Assembly (NCBI GenBank): GCA_010094045.1
Contig: ML986697.1
Coordinates: 141,703 to 162,818, forward strand
DNA: 21,116 nucleotides
Direction: 5' to 3'
DNA from: Lojkania enalia
Lineage: Eukaryota; Ascomycota; Dothideomycetes; Pleosporales
Both the position numbers and the translations under genes were made by a program. The notes beneath the pieces are model-generated. The model ran no database searches, had not been told where the DNA came from, and saw only the letters and a list, made by a program, of their open reading frames with translations. Of the stretch, positions 9,839 through 19,618 are shown piece by piece (positions within the stretch are counted from its first letter, which is position 1; each line of letters begins with the position of its first letter).

Positions 9839-9893
9839 AAAGTTGGTAAGGTAGCGTACTCGCTTACCCAGCGCGTTTACTTACTATTTATAT
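9839..9893 (-). repeat. pogo-2 terminal inverted repeat, right
   Basis: This is the inverted partner of 8041-8095. It keeps CpG sites (GCGCG, TACGC) that have become TpA or TpG in the other arm, and vice versa, so the two arms were hit independently. Confidence 0.88.
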
Positions 9894-10348
9894 TATACAA
9901 CTTTATTCTAAAGCTTTTTACTTATCTTATTCTACCCCCAGCTCCGCCCCTTTTCCTATTCGTATATAGTTATATACTCCCTTATAAGTAGTTTAGTAGT
10001 TCTTCTATATCCTTTTATATAAGGCCTATAGGTGTTAATAGAATTCCTAGGTCCCTAAACCCCTATATACTTCTATATACCTCTAAGTAGATTTATACTA
10101 TATTTAGACCTATTATCTTGTTTACGCTATTATATTATATAGAAGAACTTAATACTACTAGTAATAACCTCTTTAATAATATCGCATCGATTATTTATTT
10201 AACTATATTTAAGTTTAAAATATACCCAATTTAATTTAGATTATAATACTTATATACTATTATATTAAATTATTTAGTTATCTAGATAGGATTTTAAAAA
10301 CCTTCTATTAACTAAAGTTTTTAGGTTTAGAACTTTCTATTATCTATA
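9894..10348 (+). other. gypsy-2 right copy: LTR/leader segment between pogo-2 and pogo-1
   Basis: This segment matches the reverse complement of about 925-1378, including GGCCTATAGGTGTTAATAGA and AATTCCTAGGTCCCTAA. It has no coding frame. It probably contains most of the 5' LTR, but the LTR/leader boundary cannot be set. Confidence 0.75.
10347..10348. repeat. Target duplication of pogo-1 (TA), left
   Basis: TA here and at 12219-12220 bracket the pogo-1 inverted repeats. The uninterrupted left gypsy-2 copy aligns on both sides at 924-925. Confidence 0.75.
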
Positions 10349-12218
10349 ATATAGATTATAGGCTAACGGGATATACGTGTGAGTAGGATAGTTTTACTAT
10401 ATATATTACCGTCTATTATTATTTTAGAGTATCTATTAACGATGCTAACTACTAGTTAGGAAGAACTTAAAAATAGAACTTCTTTAGCTCTTAAAGCTTT
10501 GAATTTAAAGCAATTTCGAAGTCTTTGTAAGGTAGTAGTTATATATAATATCCCTAAGTCTCGTCTACATTAACGCGTATATAATATCTATTTACGATGT
10601 ATTATACGACTAATAACTTTAAAACTTACTTATATAGAAGAAACTGTTCTTATTTAATATATTCTCGACCTTAAGGCGTAAGACTTCCCAGCCCGGCTAT
10701 CTATTATACGTAAAACGGCTAATCTTCTATTTATAAGCCGTAGGATCGACCCAGCTCCTACTGTTAGTATTAATTAGCCTTCGACCTTTATTAAACGCTA
10801 TCTAAAGCTTTGTACGGTATATATACGCAAATATAACTATTAGTAAAAATAATACAAAGATCGAGGCTTTATCTAGAGCTGGTTTAACCTTATACGAAAT
10901 ATAATCGCGAAGTATAGTATCCTTAAAGATAATATCTATAACTTTAATAAGATAGACTTCTAAATAAGCGTAATTTCAATAGTAAAAGTTGTTATAGAAA
11001 CTAAAAAAAGATAGTAAGGTTACGTAAAGGTTATACAGCCAGGTAATCGCGAGTAGGTAATAGTTATTAATAGTATTAGCGCGACTAGCTGGGCCTTACT
11101 AGTACTTATAATATTTAAAGTAAAGTAGTATTAAGAGTCTTAGTATAAAATTGTTGTAGATATTAGTATACTATAAACCTAGGCTATTTATATAAGCGAA
11201 AAGAGCTAGATAGATAATAAGATTAGCTTTAAATAGATTTAATACTTTAATAGCGCGACTACAGCTTATATAAAGGGTTAATATTACCTCTTAATTATAG
11301 ACGGCTACGGTAGTTATTATATAGTACGGTTTAAAGACTTTTACAAATAAAATAGGATTATTATACTCTATATACCAGCGTACTTGTCTTATCTACTACA
11401 GCTGCTTAATATAGTCTATTTTAGCCTGTTAAAGCGCGCATATAATATATAAGTCGAAGGCTAGGTATAACTTAATATTAATCATATTATAAAGAACGAC
11501 TTTTTATTACTATATTACGCAGCGTACGTATAAGTAATAACTAAAAAGAATATTAAAGCTAGCTTTACAGCAGCTAGCCTTATACTATATAATCTAGAGT
11601 ATATGCTTGTAAAGCTGTCTTAATATATGCCGATACTACTAGCTATTGTATAAAACCCTCCGACCTTAGTTTTAAAGACTTTATATATAACTGCCAACCT
11701 TAAGTAATAAGTTAAGATAATTAAGATAAGGCGCTGTTATTATATAATAGTTAGCTTATTAGATAGCGCGTTTAAAAGATTAATTAAGGGCTATAAGATA
11801 GTAATATAGAACGCTGCAATTTTAAAAGCTAAGAATACTGCGCTTCGAGCGGCGAACGTAAGAAAAATATAATAGTAAATAAGAAAACGTAAAGCTATTA
11901 TAAAGGATAGTATTCTAATAATTAGTAAAGGGCTTTAAATGCTTAAAAACTTACAGTCGCAGTAATAGGTTTAGGTTAAAGCTTAAGTTAATTATATAGA
12001 GCTAGAGGCTCCTATATAAAAAAAACGAGCTGTATCTAAATATAGCTTATGCGAGTTACTTGAACATAATATAAGAACTTGTCTAAGGCGTAAAAATTAA
12101 GATTGTTTACTTCTTTTCTGTAAATATTGTTGTTGTAGATAGATATTATAATTCAAAGATATATAGTAGTAAAAACTGTCCCACTCGCACGTATATCCTA
12201 TTAACCCGTAATCTACGT
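10349..12218 (+). mobile_element. Pogo/Fot1-type DNA transposon 'pogo-1', complete (1,870 bp)
   Basis: Terminal inverted repeats are 10349-10389 and 12178-12218 (41 bp without gaps, extendable to about 50 with one gap), flanked by TA. The TIR core is GGATATACGTG. It interrupts gypsy-2, and the left copy gives the empty site. The transposase fills the element on the plus strand. CpG and TpG are better kept here than at 3000-6300. Confidence 0.9.
10442..12100 (+). pseudogene. pogo-1 transposase (DDE_1), RIP-inactivated
   Basis: The frame starts at a surviving ATG (10442-10444) and all landmarks stay in phase to a TAA at 12098-12100, giving 552 codons, near the usual Fot1 size. A psq-type HTH comes first (SLALKALNLKQFRSLCKV). 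The second HTH follows (YIEETVLI to DFPARLS, then FIKRYLKL). The catalytic domain begins with IYNFNKIDF, where the first Asp is Asn at 10946-10948. YLLIIDGYGSYY follows, with the second Asp intact at 11300-11302 and His changed to Tyr. LLQLLNIVYFSLLKRAY is next, with the third Asp changed to Asn at 11408-11410. A basic coiled tail closes the protein. In-frame stops are mostly TAA and TAG, as expected from Gln codons. The enzyme would have moved pogo-1 by cut and paste at TA sites; two of three catalytic residues are gone. Confidence 0.88.
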
Positions 12219-12400
12219 TAATTAGAATTGTCTTTAGAAAAGCCGCGTAAAGTACGCCTAGGTAGAAACTTAGAGACTACTAATAACCTATTAGAATTAG
12301 AGGTAACTACTAATATCTAATTATAATTTACCTTCTAATTCCTATACTAGAATCAATATACGTATAAGTTGTAATAAAAATAAGCTTCTATCTATATGTA
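12219..12400 (+). other. gypsy-2 right copy: leader segment
   Basis: This segment matches the reverse complement of the left copy from about 925 down to 745, with blocks ACGCCTAGGTAGAAACTTA and ACTACTAATAACCTATTAGA. It precedes gag. No coding frame was recognised. Confidence 0.7.
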
Positions 12401-12866
12401 TAAAACAACTATTACCTCTTATAAGGGGCCCTACAATAGGTAGACCCCTCTTTATAGGGCCTGTAGTAAAGAACCTATCTAATTTAAAGGGAAATTAAAG
12501 TAAACTAACCCTTAAAAAATAAATTTCAATTTTATAAGAGAAGATTATATACTTAATATAATAGAGAACTATTAGTCCTAATTAACCTCTATAAACTACT
12601 AAATTAGAACTAATAATATACTAAAAAACTTTTATAACTCTTCTAGTAAGAAATTTCTTAGCTACTCTTAAACCCTCTTTAACCTACTTTACTAAATATA
12701 TACCTAAGATTAAAAGCTTTATAGATAGTAGTAAACTTATATTTAAATAATAGTAAGTCTTAATTCTAGACTAACTTAAGATTAATATAAATTACTATCT
12801 AATAGAGCGTATATATATAGTATTAGTATAGAGATATACCTCTAGTATTATAAAAGAGTATCTAGA
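12400..12866 (+). pseudogene. gag: gypsy-2 gag, right copy, first part (interrupted by gypsy-1)
   Basis: The plus-strand frame parallels the left copy gag, including LKIKSFIDS near 12708 and RLKIN near 12775. It is broken at 12866 by gypsy-1 and resumes at 20158. It has more TAA and TAG codons than the left copy. Confidence 0.7.
12862..12866. repeat. Target site duplication CTAGA, left side of gypsy-1
   Basis: CTAGA immediately precedes the LTR at 12867 and recurs immediately after the other LTR at 20158-20162. A 5-bp duplication is the norm for Ty3/gypsy integrase. It lacks CpA and TpG and is still identical on both sides. Confidence 0.9.
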
Positions 12867-13405
12867 TATTACTAACCTATATACTACTAGTATATATAAC
12901 AACCGCTACTATAGTTATATATATACTAGAGCTTTATTTATATTAGATTAGTTAGAGGTAGTAACTTTAGTAAAGAGAGAGTATTAGGTTCGCTAGTTCT
13001 TCTAATATAACAAGTATATTTAGAAGTTTAATAGAGTAACAAGATAAATCTACGAGAATAACTATATAGAATCTAATCTACTAAAAAGATCTTCTATCTT
13101 ATATAGTTAGGTTTAAGACTGCTAAGCCTAGCTTATTAAGTCTATTAGGTCTATTAGGTCTAATCTACTATATCTAATACTTCTACTATTATTACGTATA
13201 TAGGTTATACTATACTTTATTATCTAACTAATTATCTCTCTAGTTCCTATAGTCCTACTACTTACTATCTAATAACTAGTTCTTAATATACTTCTACCTA
13301 TTATTATCTTATTAGTCCTCGTCTAAGTCGATCTATTTAGTAGCTAATATTAGATTAAGCTCTAACTATAAAAGTAGTACCTTTTAGTATTCTATATTTA
13401 TAATA
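12867..13405 (-). repeat. gypsy-1 3' LTR (539 bp)
   Basis: This LTR aligns base for base, without gaps, with 19619-20157 at a constant offset of 6,752. Differences are nearly all C/T or G/A. The ends read TA...TA, from TG...CA after RIP. It is the 3' LTR because the element's pol is on the minus strand. It holds a short CTATTAGGT tandem near 13142. Confidence 0.93.
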
Positions 13406-13420
13406 TCTGCTCCTTCCTCT
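13406..13420 (-). promoter_or_regulatory. Polypurine tract of gypsy-1 (second-strand primer)
   Basis: On the element strand this reads AGAGGAAGGAGCAGA, directly against the 3' LTR: 14 of 15 bases are purines. Position and composition are those of the primer for plus-strand DNA synthesis. Confidence 0.7.
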
Positions 13421-13802
13421 ATAGGTTTATCCTAAAGCTCTTTAATCTATTACCTTATCTATTCCGTCTAGGTATAGTATCTTACTATTTCTAGTAGCTT
13501 ATTCTAGCTTCTAGTATATTCTATATAAGTATACTATAGTACTATATCTATATTTTTCCGTTCTAGGGTCGGTACTTTATATATTCTAGTAGGTCCTACT
13601 TAACTCGCAAGTATAACCCTATTCTTCTTCTTTTTCCTTTTCTACTATACTAAAGGTTTAACGCGAAAATACTTCTACCTATAACTATTATACTAGTTAC
13701 TTAATTCTTTCTCTAGGCGTTATAATAGATCCGTCTTACTATTATTTAAACTATTAGTTTATAAACTGTAACTATTATAGTAATACTACTCTTTCTTCTA
13801 TA
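13421..13802. other. gypsy-1 3' internal region, no recognised gene
   Basis: This lies between the polypurine tract and the antisense frame described next. The plus-strand frame of that ORF can be followed back to about 13700 with one TAG (13755-13757), but I recognise nothing in it. No gag-pol coding is expected here. Confidence 0.4.
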
Positions 13803-14159
13803 TATAGAGAATATCTTTCTCGGGGTTTATCCTACAATCTTTCTTTAACCGAGGGTACCCTTTACCGTTTCTTAGCAAACATATTAAAGACCTATAAAGA
13901 GTCTGCCTCTACCTATTAAGATTTTATAGCTGCTGAGAAAGAGGAGATTCGTTATCTTAAGGAATCTATATATTACTATTAGGCGGCTCTTTCTCGCCTA
14001 AAGTACGCTAAGAAGTATATCTACTCTTTAGAGGAGTATAGTTTAGATCTTAGAAAACGAGAGGTAAAGTCGATAGAAGAGTAAGAAAAGTTAGAGGAAG
14101 AGAAAAGAAGGTCCGCTAGGTTCGAGATACTTTCTACTACCGTTCCAAGTTCTGCGTAA
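13803..14159 (+). CDS. Decayed antisense reading frame with coiled coil, opposite to gag-pol in gypsy-1
   Basis: The plus strand, opposite to gag-pol, reads a protein-like frame. It begins YREYLSRGLSYNLSLTEGTL, then RFLANILKTYKESA, then DFIAAEKEEIRYLKES. AALSRLKYAKKYIYSLEEYS and LDLRKREVKSIEE follow, then a Glu/Arg-rich run (EKLEEEKRRSARFE) and a Ser/Pro-rich end. It has only four in-frame stops (13917-13919, 13980-13982, 14082-14084, 14157-14159). All are TAA or TAG, as expected from Gln codons hit by RIP. Composition suggests one long helical coiled coil. Antisense genes between integrase and the 3' LTR are known in some plant Ty3/gypsy elements; whether this is a comparable gene is inference. 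I do not recognise the protein. It could also be a captured gene fragment or a chance frame. Confidence 0.45.
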
Positions 14160-14246
14160 GAGGCTCCTTCTATATTACTACTACTATTACTTCCTAACTA
14201 GGTTTTACTTAACAACCTATTATTCTAGCCTTCTAGTAAAACTCCT

Positions 14247-15400
14247 TCAGCTTTATAGTATAGTTGGTTCTAACTTTAACTTATGAAATACTAGGTATAT
14301 TTTTATATTACTTAGTAGCTTTAGTTTAAAATTTATAGGTCCGACCTATTCTTTAATTAGAAATAGTTCTATCCTCTTATAATCCAACTTTTTTATAGGT
14401 CTCTTAGTCTTCAAGTTTTTTGTTGATAGGAAAACTTTACCCTCCTCCTTAAAGGTTAGTCCCTTAATCTTTAACTTATTAGCCTATTCTACTATTCTAA
14501 GGTTTCTTAACTAAATCTTTTCTTTAAGTTGATTATAGACTTCCTTTATTTCTTTAGCTTTCTAGTCTGCTAGTAGAACTAGAGATTCCTTCTCGTTCTA
14601 TTCTTATTATATAATAGCTTTCCGTCTATAGTTAGCTTTAAAAAGTATAGTCCCTATAATACCCTAGGTTATTCTATTATAGGCTATCTATATTATAGAT
14701 AATAGTTCGATCTAATTATCTTATTATTTATTAATATATATTTTTAAATACGTTTCTAGGTTCTAATTAATTTGTTCTATCTAGCTATCTATCTATAGGT
14801 AGAAACTAGTAGATATCTATTATTAGATTTCTATCTTCTCTATCTATTCTTACTAGTATTTAGATGTAAACAACTTATCTCTATCTAAAGTAATATATTT
14901 TAGGATTCTATACTCCGCGAATACCGTATATATTAACTTATATACTAGCTTAAGTAATATTATTATTTCTAATACTAGTCTAAAGTATATATATTTTATT
15001 AGCTAATCTACTACGTTTATAATTATATTATATCTTCTTCTTAACCCTAACTCTATTAATTCTAGTAGCTTGGTTATAAAATTAATTATAATCTATTCCT
15101 ATAGTCCTTTAGGTGCTTCTAATAGCTATAAGAATCTATAAAGCTTATATTTTATAGCTTTATTCTTTCTATATTCTACGCACTTATAGAGTATATTTTA
15201 TACTTCTTTTCTTATATCGGTAAAGGTAAAACTCTTCCTCAGCCTTTATTCTGTTTCTACTACTCCTAGATATTCCTATTCTAGTAATTCGTATAATTCT
15301 TTTATTATCTACTATTATATATACGGGTATATATATAGTTGTTTCTAAGTTGCGTTTTTAATTACTTTTACTTCTTTATTACTTATTAGATATTACTCTA
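14247..15400 (-). pseudogene. pol: gypsy-1 integrase with GPY/F module (C-terminal part of gag-pol)
   Basis: Codons about 1390-1776 of the gag-pol frame. A zinc-finger region comes first (ELYELLE.EYLGVV, then FTFTDIRKEV and YKCVEYRKNKA), with some ligands changed to Tyr. The core has INFITKLL with the first catalytic Asp changed to Asn (15081-15083), ITLDRDKLFTSKY with the second Asp intact (14883-14885), and the Glu intact (14775-14777). The spacing is D(35)E. LETYLKIYIN and ILFKANYGRK follow. The GPY/F module (FLSTKNLKTKRPIKKLDYK, then a YLVFHKLKLEPTI end) lies at about 14420-14258, and a TGA at 14247-14249 closes the frame. The enzyme inserts the cDNA into chromosomes; the first Asp loss would abolish strand transfer. 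Confidence 0.9.
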
Positions 15401-15539
15401 CTATTTATATATCCTTTAGCTTTTACTACTAAGTTTACTCTAGTATAGTTAGTTTTATAATTTAGGCGACTCGTAGGTAGTTATATATAAGAGATTTATC
15501 TAATTTCTTTCTTAGAATTGCGTCTCTTTTATACTTCTC

Positions 15540-16060
15540 TTTAGTTATATAGTTGGTTCTACGACTTAGTACGTCTACAGCTATATTTTCTAACCCTTTC
15601 TAGTACGTTATTTTAAAGTTGTAGTCTACTAGTTATTCTACCTATCGTATTTATCTTCTTATAAGTTCTTTTATTATTATAAAGTATATAAGGTTTTTAT
15701 AATCTGTCTAGACTTTAAATAGATATTTAGTTCCTACTAAATATACTTTCTATTCTCTTAACGCTTTAACTATTACTAATAGTTCCTTATTATATATATT
15801 ATAGTTGAGTTCTTCTAGTTTTATTTTTCTTGAAAAGTAGGCTTATAACCTCTACTTTCCGTCTTTATCTTACTAACTTAAGTAAGCGCCTATTACTTTG
15901 TCTAAAGTATCAGTTTCCACTTAAAATTACTTCTCTAGGTCTAGTATCTTTAGTATTAATACTGAGGTAAAGCAGGTTTTTAGTTCTTCGAAGGCTTTTT
16001 ACTATATTTTCTACTACTTAAACTCTTTTTCTTTCTTAGTAATCTCTATTAAGGGTACTA
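15540..16060 (-). pseudogene. pol: gypsy-1 RNase H domain
   Basis: In the same frame as RT. The minus strand reads VETDTLDKVIGAYLS, with the first catalytic Asp intact at 15909-15911, then AYFSRKIKLEELNYNIYNKELL and ALRE.KVYLVGTKYLFKV.TDYKNL. This is the standard Ty3 RNase H series (ETDAS...GA.LSQ, Y.SRK....E.NY.IHDKELLAI, ...TDHKNL). The domain removes the RNA strand of the hybrid during reverse transcription. Several stops (TAG, TAA) replace Trp and Gln codons. Confidence 0.88.
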
Positions 16061-16935
16061 CTACTCTAGAGTACCTACTTATAAATTTTCTGTAGAAATT
16101 CGTAAAGCCTAAGAAGGATTAGATTTATTTAACTAAGATAGGTACTAGCTATTTTAGTATCGCTTTAACCTTTTCTTATTTTATCTTAATACTGTCTCTA
16201 AATATCTGGAACCCTAAAAATCCTATTCCTATCTTATAAAACTTGCATTTTTCTAGGACTATAAGTAACTTATACTTCTACAGTTTTGCTAGTACTTTTC
16301 TAACATATTCCTTATACTTTCTTAGCAATCTATCTATATAGACTAGAATATCGTCTAGATATACTATTATAAATACGTCTAAGTATTCCCTTAACACGTT
16401 ATTTATAACTGTCTAGAAGGTTACTAGTATATTTATAAGTTTAAATAGTATTACTAGGTATTTAAAAAGACCCTCTCTTATTTTAAACGCTGTCTTCTAT
16501 TTATAGCCCTCTTTTATCCGAATTTAATAGTACCCTTCTTTTATATTAAACTTTATAAACTACTTAGCTCTTTATAACTAACTTATAAGTTCTATTATCT
16601 TAGATAATAGGTATCTATTTTTCTTAGTTATATTATTTAATTATCTGTAGTCTATATATAATTTTAGTTTACTATTCTTCTTAGGTATAAATAGTATTAG
16701 TAATACTATTCTACTCTAGTTTAGTTGTATATACCCTCTTACTAAATTCTTTTAGATGTATTTTCTAAGTTTTTCTCTTTATTCTTAGTTTAAGTTATAT
16801 ATTAGACTAGATTTTAGTTTCTTTTTATCCTCGATAATAATCTTATAATTATATTCCTTGTGCTTAAGTAATCCTCTATTCTCTACTTCTTTATATAGCC
16901 CTATAAATTTGCTATAATCCTCTTAAATTTTTTAA
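16061..16935 (-). pseudogene. pol: gypsy-1 reverse transcriptase domain
   Basis: In frame with gag and integrase. Motifs in order: YKEVENRGLLKHKEYNYKI (pre-RT), LFIPKKNSKLKLYIDYR.LN, FIKFNIKEGYY (FDI..GYHQ in relatives, with Asp changed to Asn at 16545-16547), KTAFKIREGLFKYLVILF, and VFIIVYLDDILVYI with YLDD intact at 16350-16361. RKVLAKL follows. YLDD with the downstream integrase order marks Ty3/gypsy. The polymerase copies the element RNA into DNA; one of its three catalytic Asp residues is lost, and many stops interrupt it. Confidence 0.93.
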
Positions 16936-17149
16936 AATATACTATCGTCTTATAATTCCTTATATACTTTTTAAACTACGATAATATCTAGCATCTATTT
17001 AGTTTTCTTAAGATATCTTACTATTATAGCTGCTGATACTCTCTATATTAACTGTAGACCCGAAGAACGTCTTATCTTATACTATCCTACTACCTGTTCT
17101 ATCTTAGTACAGCTCTATAGCCTATAAACTATTCCTTACTACTAATCTA

Positions 17150-17480
17150 CTCTAGGATTATATTTAGCTAGCTAGTCTATACCTAGTAATATATTAAATT
17201 TTCTTAGGTTTATAATATTAATATTTCTTATATTAGTATATCCTATAATATTAAACGCTCGCTTCTTAATTTCTATTAGTACAACTCCTCTATTATAGTC
17301 TATTAGCTTATCGTCTGCTAGGTATATTATATAAGGTACTACTTTTTCCCTCTACTTTATATTGTTTTTATAAACCTATTATACTAATATAAATATATCT
17401 AAAGCTCTACTATTAAGTAGTATTTTAAGCTTCCTCCTGTTAAACTCTACTTAGAGTACTATATATAAAAGTACTATACT
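17150..17480 (-). pseudogene. pol: gypsy-1 protease domain
   Basis: Codons about 700-810 of the gag-pol frame. The active-site block reads LKILLNSRALDIFI, where relatives have LLDSGA; Asp is now Asn (17412-17414) and Gly is now Arg (17406-17408), both single G-to-A changes after T. The flap and C-terminal part follow as RAFNIIGYTN and LRKFNILLGID.LAKYN, matching the conserved ILG.DWL.KH end. This aspartic protease would process gag-pol. Confidence 0.83.
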
Positions 17481-18650
17481 AGTAACCTTTCTAACAGCTT
17501 TTCTACCCAGTTCTTTAACGTAGCTATCGCTTTAAGGGCTACTTAGTTTTTTAACTAAGATAGGAAGAACCCTACCTTCTTCTTCTCCTCTCTATATAGC
17601 GGACATCTATCTATACTATATCTTGTCTATAATTCTTAGGCGTAAGCGGTCTTTATCTATTTACTGTATATCTTATACTTCTATTCTAAGAAATACTATT
17701 ACTATTCGATTAGTTAGTAATCTTTGTCTAATCCTTACTATCTAAGTACCCTAAATATATCTTAGTAGTACTAGTATTTAACTATATATTATTTCCAGCT
17801 TAAAGCTTTATATTTCTTTAAATATATATTATTCTTAGGATATTCCTCCTTCTTAGGTATACTTACTCCCGTTATCTTATAAGCTATAATATTAAGTTAT
17901 CCTCTAACATCTTCCTACATCTCCTTTACTTCTAAGACTACTTTTCTCAACTCCTTAGCTTCTACGACGATTTTACTAAGCTGGTGTAGATACTCTATTC
18001 TAAGGTAAATTAGACTTCTATAAATCTAACAATACCTATTTTCTATATAATCTTCTATTTTATTTTAAGATAGTAAGATTCTTAGTAATAATTATATATC
18101 TATTCTCAGCTATACTTCTAACTTTATCTTAATACCCTTATATATCCAGCAATTATCTTAGTAATAGCTGGCCTAATCCTTTCTATAGCTATTCTTATAG
18201 GGTAGCGTATATTTCCCTTTCTTACCCTTTACTAGTTCTATAGGGTAGCCTTAGTATATTTCTTATATATACTCGAATATTTCTTCGTTTATAACTTTTC
18301 CTGCCAACTTTACTATAGCTTCTAATACGTTCTAGCTGTCTCGGAATATTACTTCTTTAAACAGTATATTCTAATATTCTTAGGAGTATAGTCTTACCTA
18401 GTATATTTTATTGTAGATCCAGCATTATTCTTTCTAGAATTATTATACTATCGAGTCTTAGTATACCTAGTAGGTATTCTATATATCTAATAACTACTGC
18501 TACTCTTCTTAGCTGTAGCTAATAATTACTCCCTTCTTTTACTGAGTAGTATATTCTACATCTATTATCTATATAATATATCTAATACTATATTAGTTAT
18601 TAGTATCTATTAGTAGGTTGCGCAGTTATTATTCTAGCTTCTTTCTTCTT
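17481..18650 (-). pseudogene. pol: gypsy-1 gag-protease linker, in frame, no recognised domain
   Basis: About 390 codons separate the zinc knuckle from the protease in one continuous frame. Readable stretches include AKLAGKVINEEIFEYI, YPIELVKGKKGKYTLPYKN and a helical, charged segment (LSKIVVEAKELRKVVLEVKEM) near 17970. I recognise no fold. The segment is long compared with typical Ty3 elements. Confidence 0.45.
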
Positions 18651-19577
18651 ATTAGGATATTCTTTCATATAGTACCCTTTTTGTCTATATAGAAGATACG
18701 CTCCCTTTTTAAGCCTTTCTTTCTTAAGATTACTTATCCTTAATCGTTGATAGTTCTTTCTCTTGTCCTTTTCAACTTTTCCTAGGACTATTAGATTACC
18801 ACCCTATAGCGCTGTCTTACTTTTCTTCTTAGTTAGTATAAATACTTGCGGCTAAGATTATTTTTCTATTTCCCGCTTATATTAACAGTTATTAATCCTA
18901 ACTGCTAATTCGATTATTTCTAATAGTTCTATTAACCTTTCTTCTCTAGCTAGGTCATCTTTAACCTTATCTTTAAGCCCTTTATAGAAGATTCCTACTA
19001 ACGTACTATTATCTTATTCTAGTCTAGTACTAAGTCTCTAGAACTCTATAATATAATCTATTACTCTTTTAGTCTAGGTTAGCCTTAATAATTTTCTTTA
19101 TACTTTCTATTCTATATTTACTTTTCTAAAGATATTTTAGATCTTATCCTTAAATTCTTCTCAACTCTTAAAGAGTTTATCTATAGATTCCCTAGTCTTC
19201 TTTATATTACCTCTATTCTCCAGCTAATCGGCTATAAATAGTTCGGCTTATACTAGTAGTATCTCTTCTATATTTATTATTATAGCTAAGATTTTATCCT
19301 TATCTAAGAAGAAGGTCGTGTTGTTAAACCTAAAGTATAGCTCTATTAATATAAGAAAGAAGTTAATATATTCTTTCTTACTGTTAAACTTTCTTAGTAA
19401 AGCTATCTTAGCTTGTACTTGTTATTTAGCTTTAGCTAGGTCGGCTCTAACTACAGCTAGCTTATATTATATCTATATAATACAAGTCTCCTATTTCTAT
19501 ACTTTTTATGCTATAGATTCTTCTAGGACTTACAGCTTTTAAGTTATTATAACTTAACTTTATAATATAGTAGACAT
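18651..19577 (-). pseudogene. gag: gypsy-1 gag (capsid and zinc knuckle), start of gag-pol
   Basis: The frame starts at a preserved ATG (19575-19577), 41 bases inside the 5' LTR: MSTIL, then an N-terminal coiled coil (LAVVRADLAKAK, VQAKIALLRKFN). The capsid reads ELYFRFNNTTFLLDKDKI, RGNIKKTRESIDKLFKS, EEFKDKI and LLRLT.TKRVIDYIIEF. It continues DNSTLVGIFYKGLKDKVKDD and LIELLEIIELAVRINN. This is the retrotransposon gag fold of fungal Ty3 elements. A CCHC zinc knuckle follows at 18657-18698 with all four ligands changed to Tyr. Most in-frame stops are TAG and TAA; one TGA stands at a probable Trp. The protein forms the particle and binds the element RNA. Confidence 0.9.
18657..18698 (-). other. 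gypsy-1 zinc knuckle with all four ligands mutated to Tyr
   Basis: The peptide YLLYRQKGYYMKEY keeps the C-x2-C-x4-H-x4-C spacing exactly, with Tyr at 18696-18698, 18687-18689, 18672-18674 and 18657-18659. TGY to TAY and CAY to TAY changes explain every one. Confidence 0.85.
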
Positions 19578-19600
19578 CTTTAAATAGTTCTTATTCTCTT

Positions 19601-19618
19601 AACGTTAGGTAGTTATTA
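19601..19618 (-). promoter_or_regulatory. Probable primer binding site of gypsy-1
   Basis: Directly inside the 5' LTR the element strand reads TAATAACTACCTAACG. The position is that of a primer binding site, and a TGG start could have become TAA or TAG by RIP. I cannot assign the tRNA. Confidence 0.3.

Larger units (their letters stand above)
8041..9893 (-). mobile_element. Pogo/Fot1-type DNA transposon 'pogo-2', complete (1,853 bp)
   Basis: The element has terminal inverted repeats of 55 bp (8041-8095 and 9839-9893) and a TA target duplication (8039-8040 and 9894-9895). The matching empty site is in the left gypsy-2 copy at 1377-1378. The length and the TA target are usual for fungal pogo/Fot1 members of the Tc1/mariner superfamily. 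The transposase lies on the minus strand. Confidence 0.9.

Noticed and set aside
13406..14246. A C-terminal extension of gypsy-1 pol or a chromodomain on the minus strand
   Set aside because: The gag-pol frame meets a TGA at 14247-14249, a stop not produced by CpA/TpG changes in Gln codons. Further minus-strand translation shows nothing chromodomain-like.
19318..19542. The only open reading frame with a conventional start, 74 codons on the plus strand beginning at GTG
   Set aside because: It lies antisense to the gypsy-1 gag N-terminus, whose minus-strand frame is well supported. The peptide has no family resemblance and is a by-product of complementary sequence.
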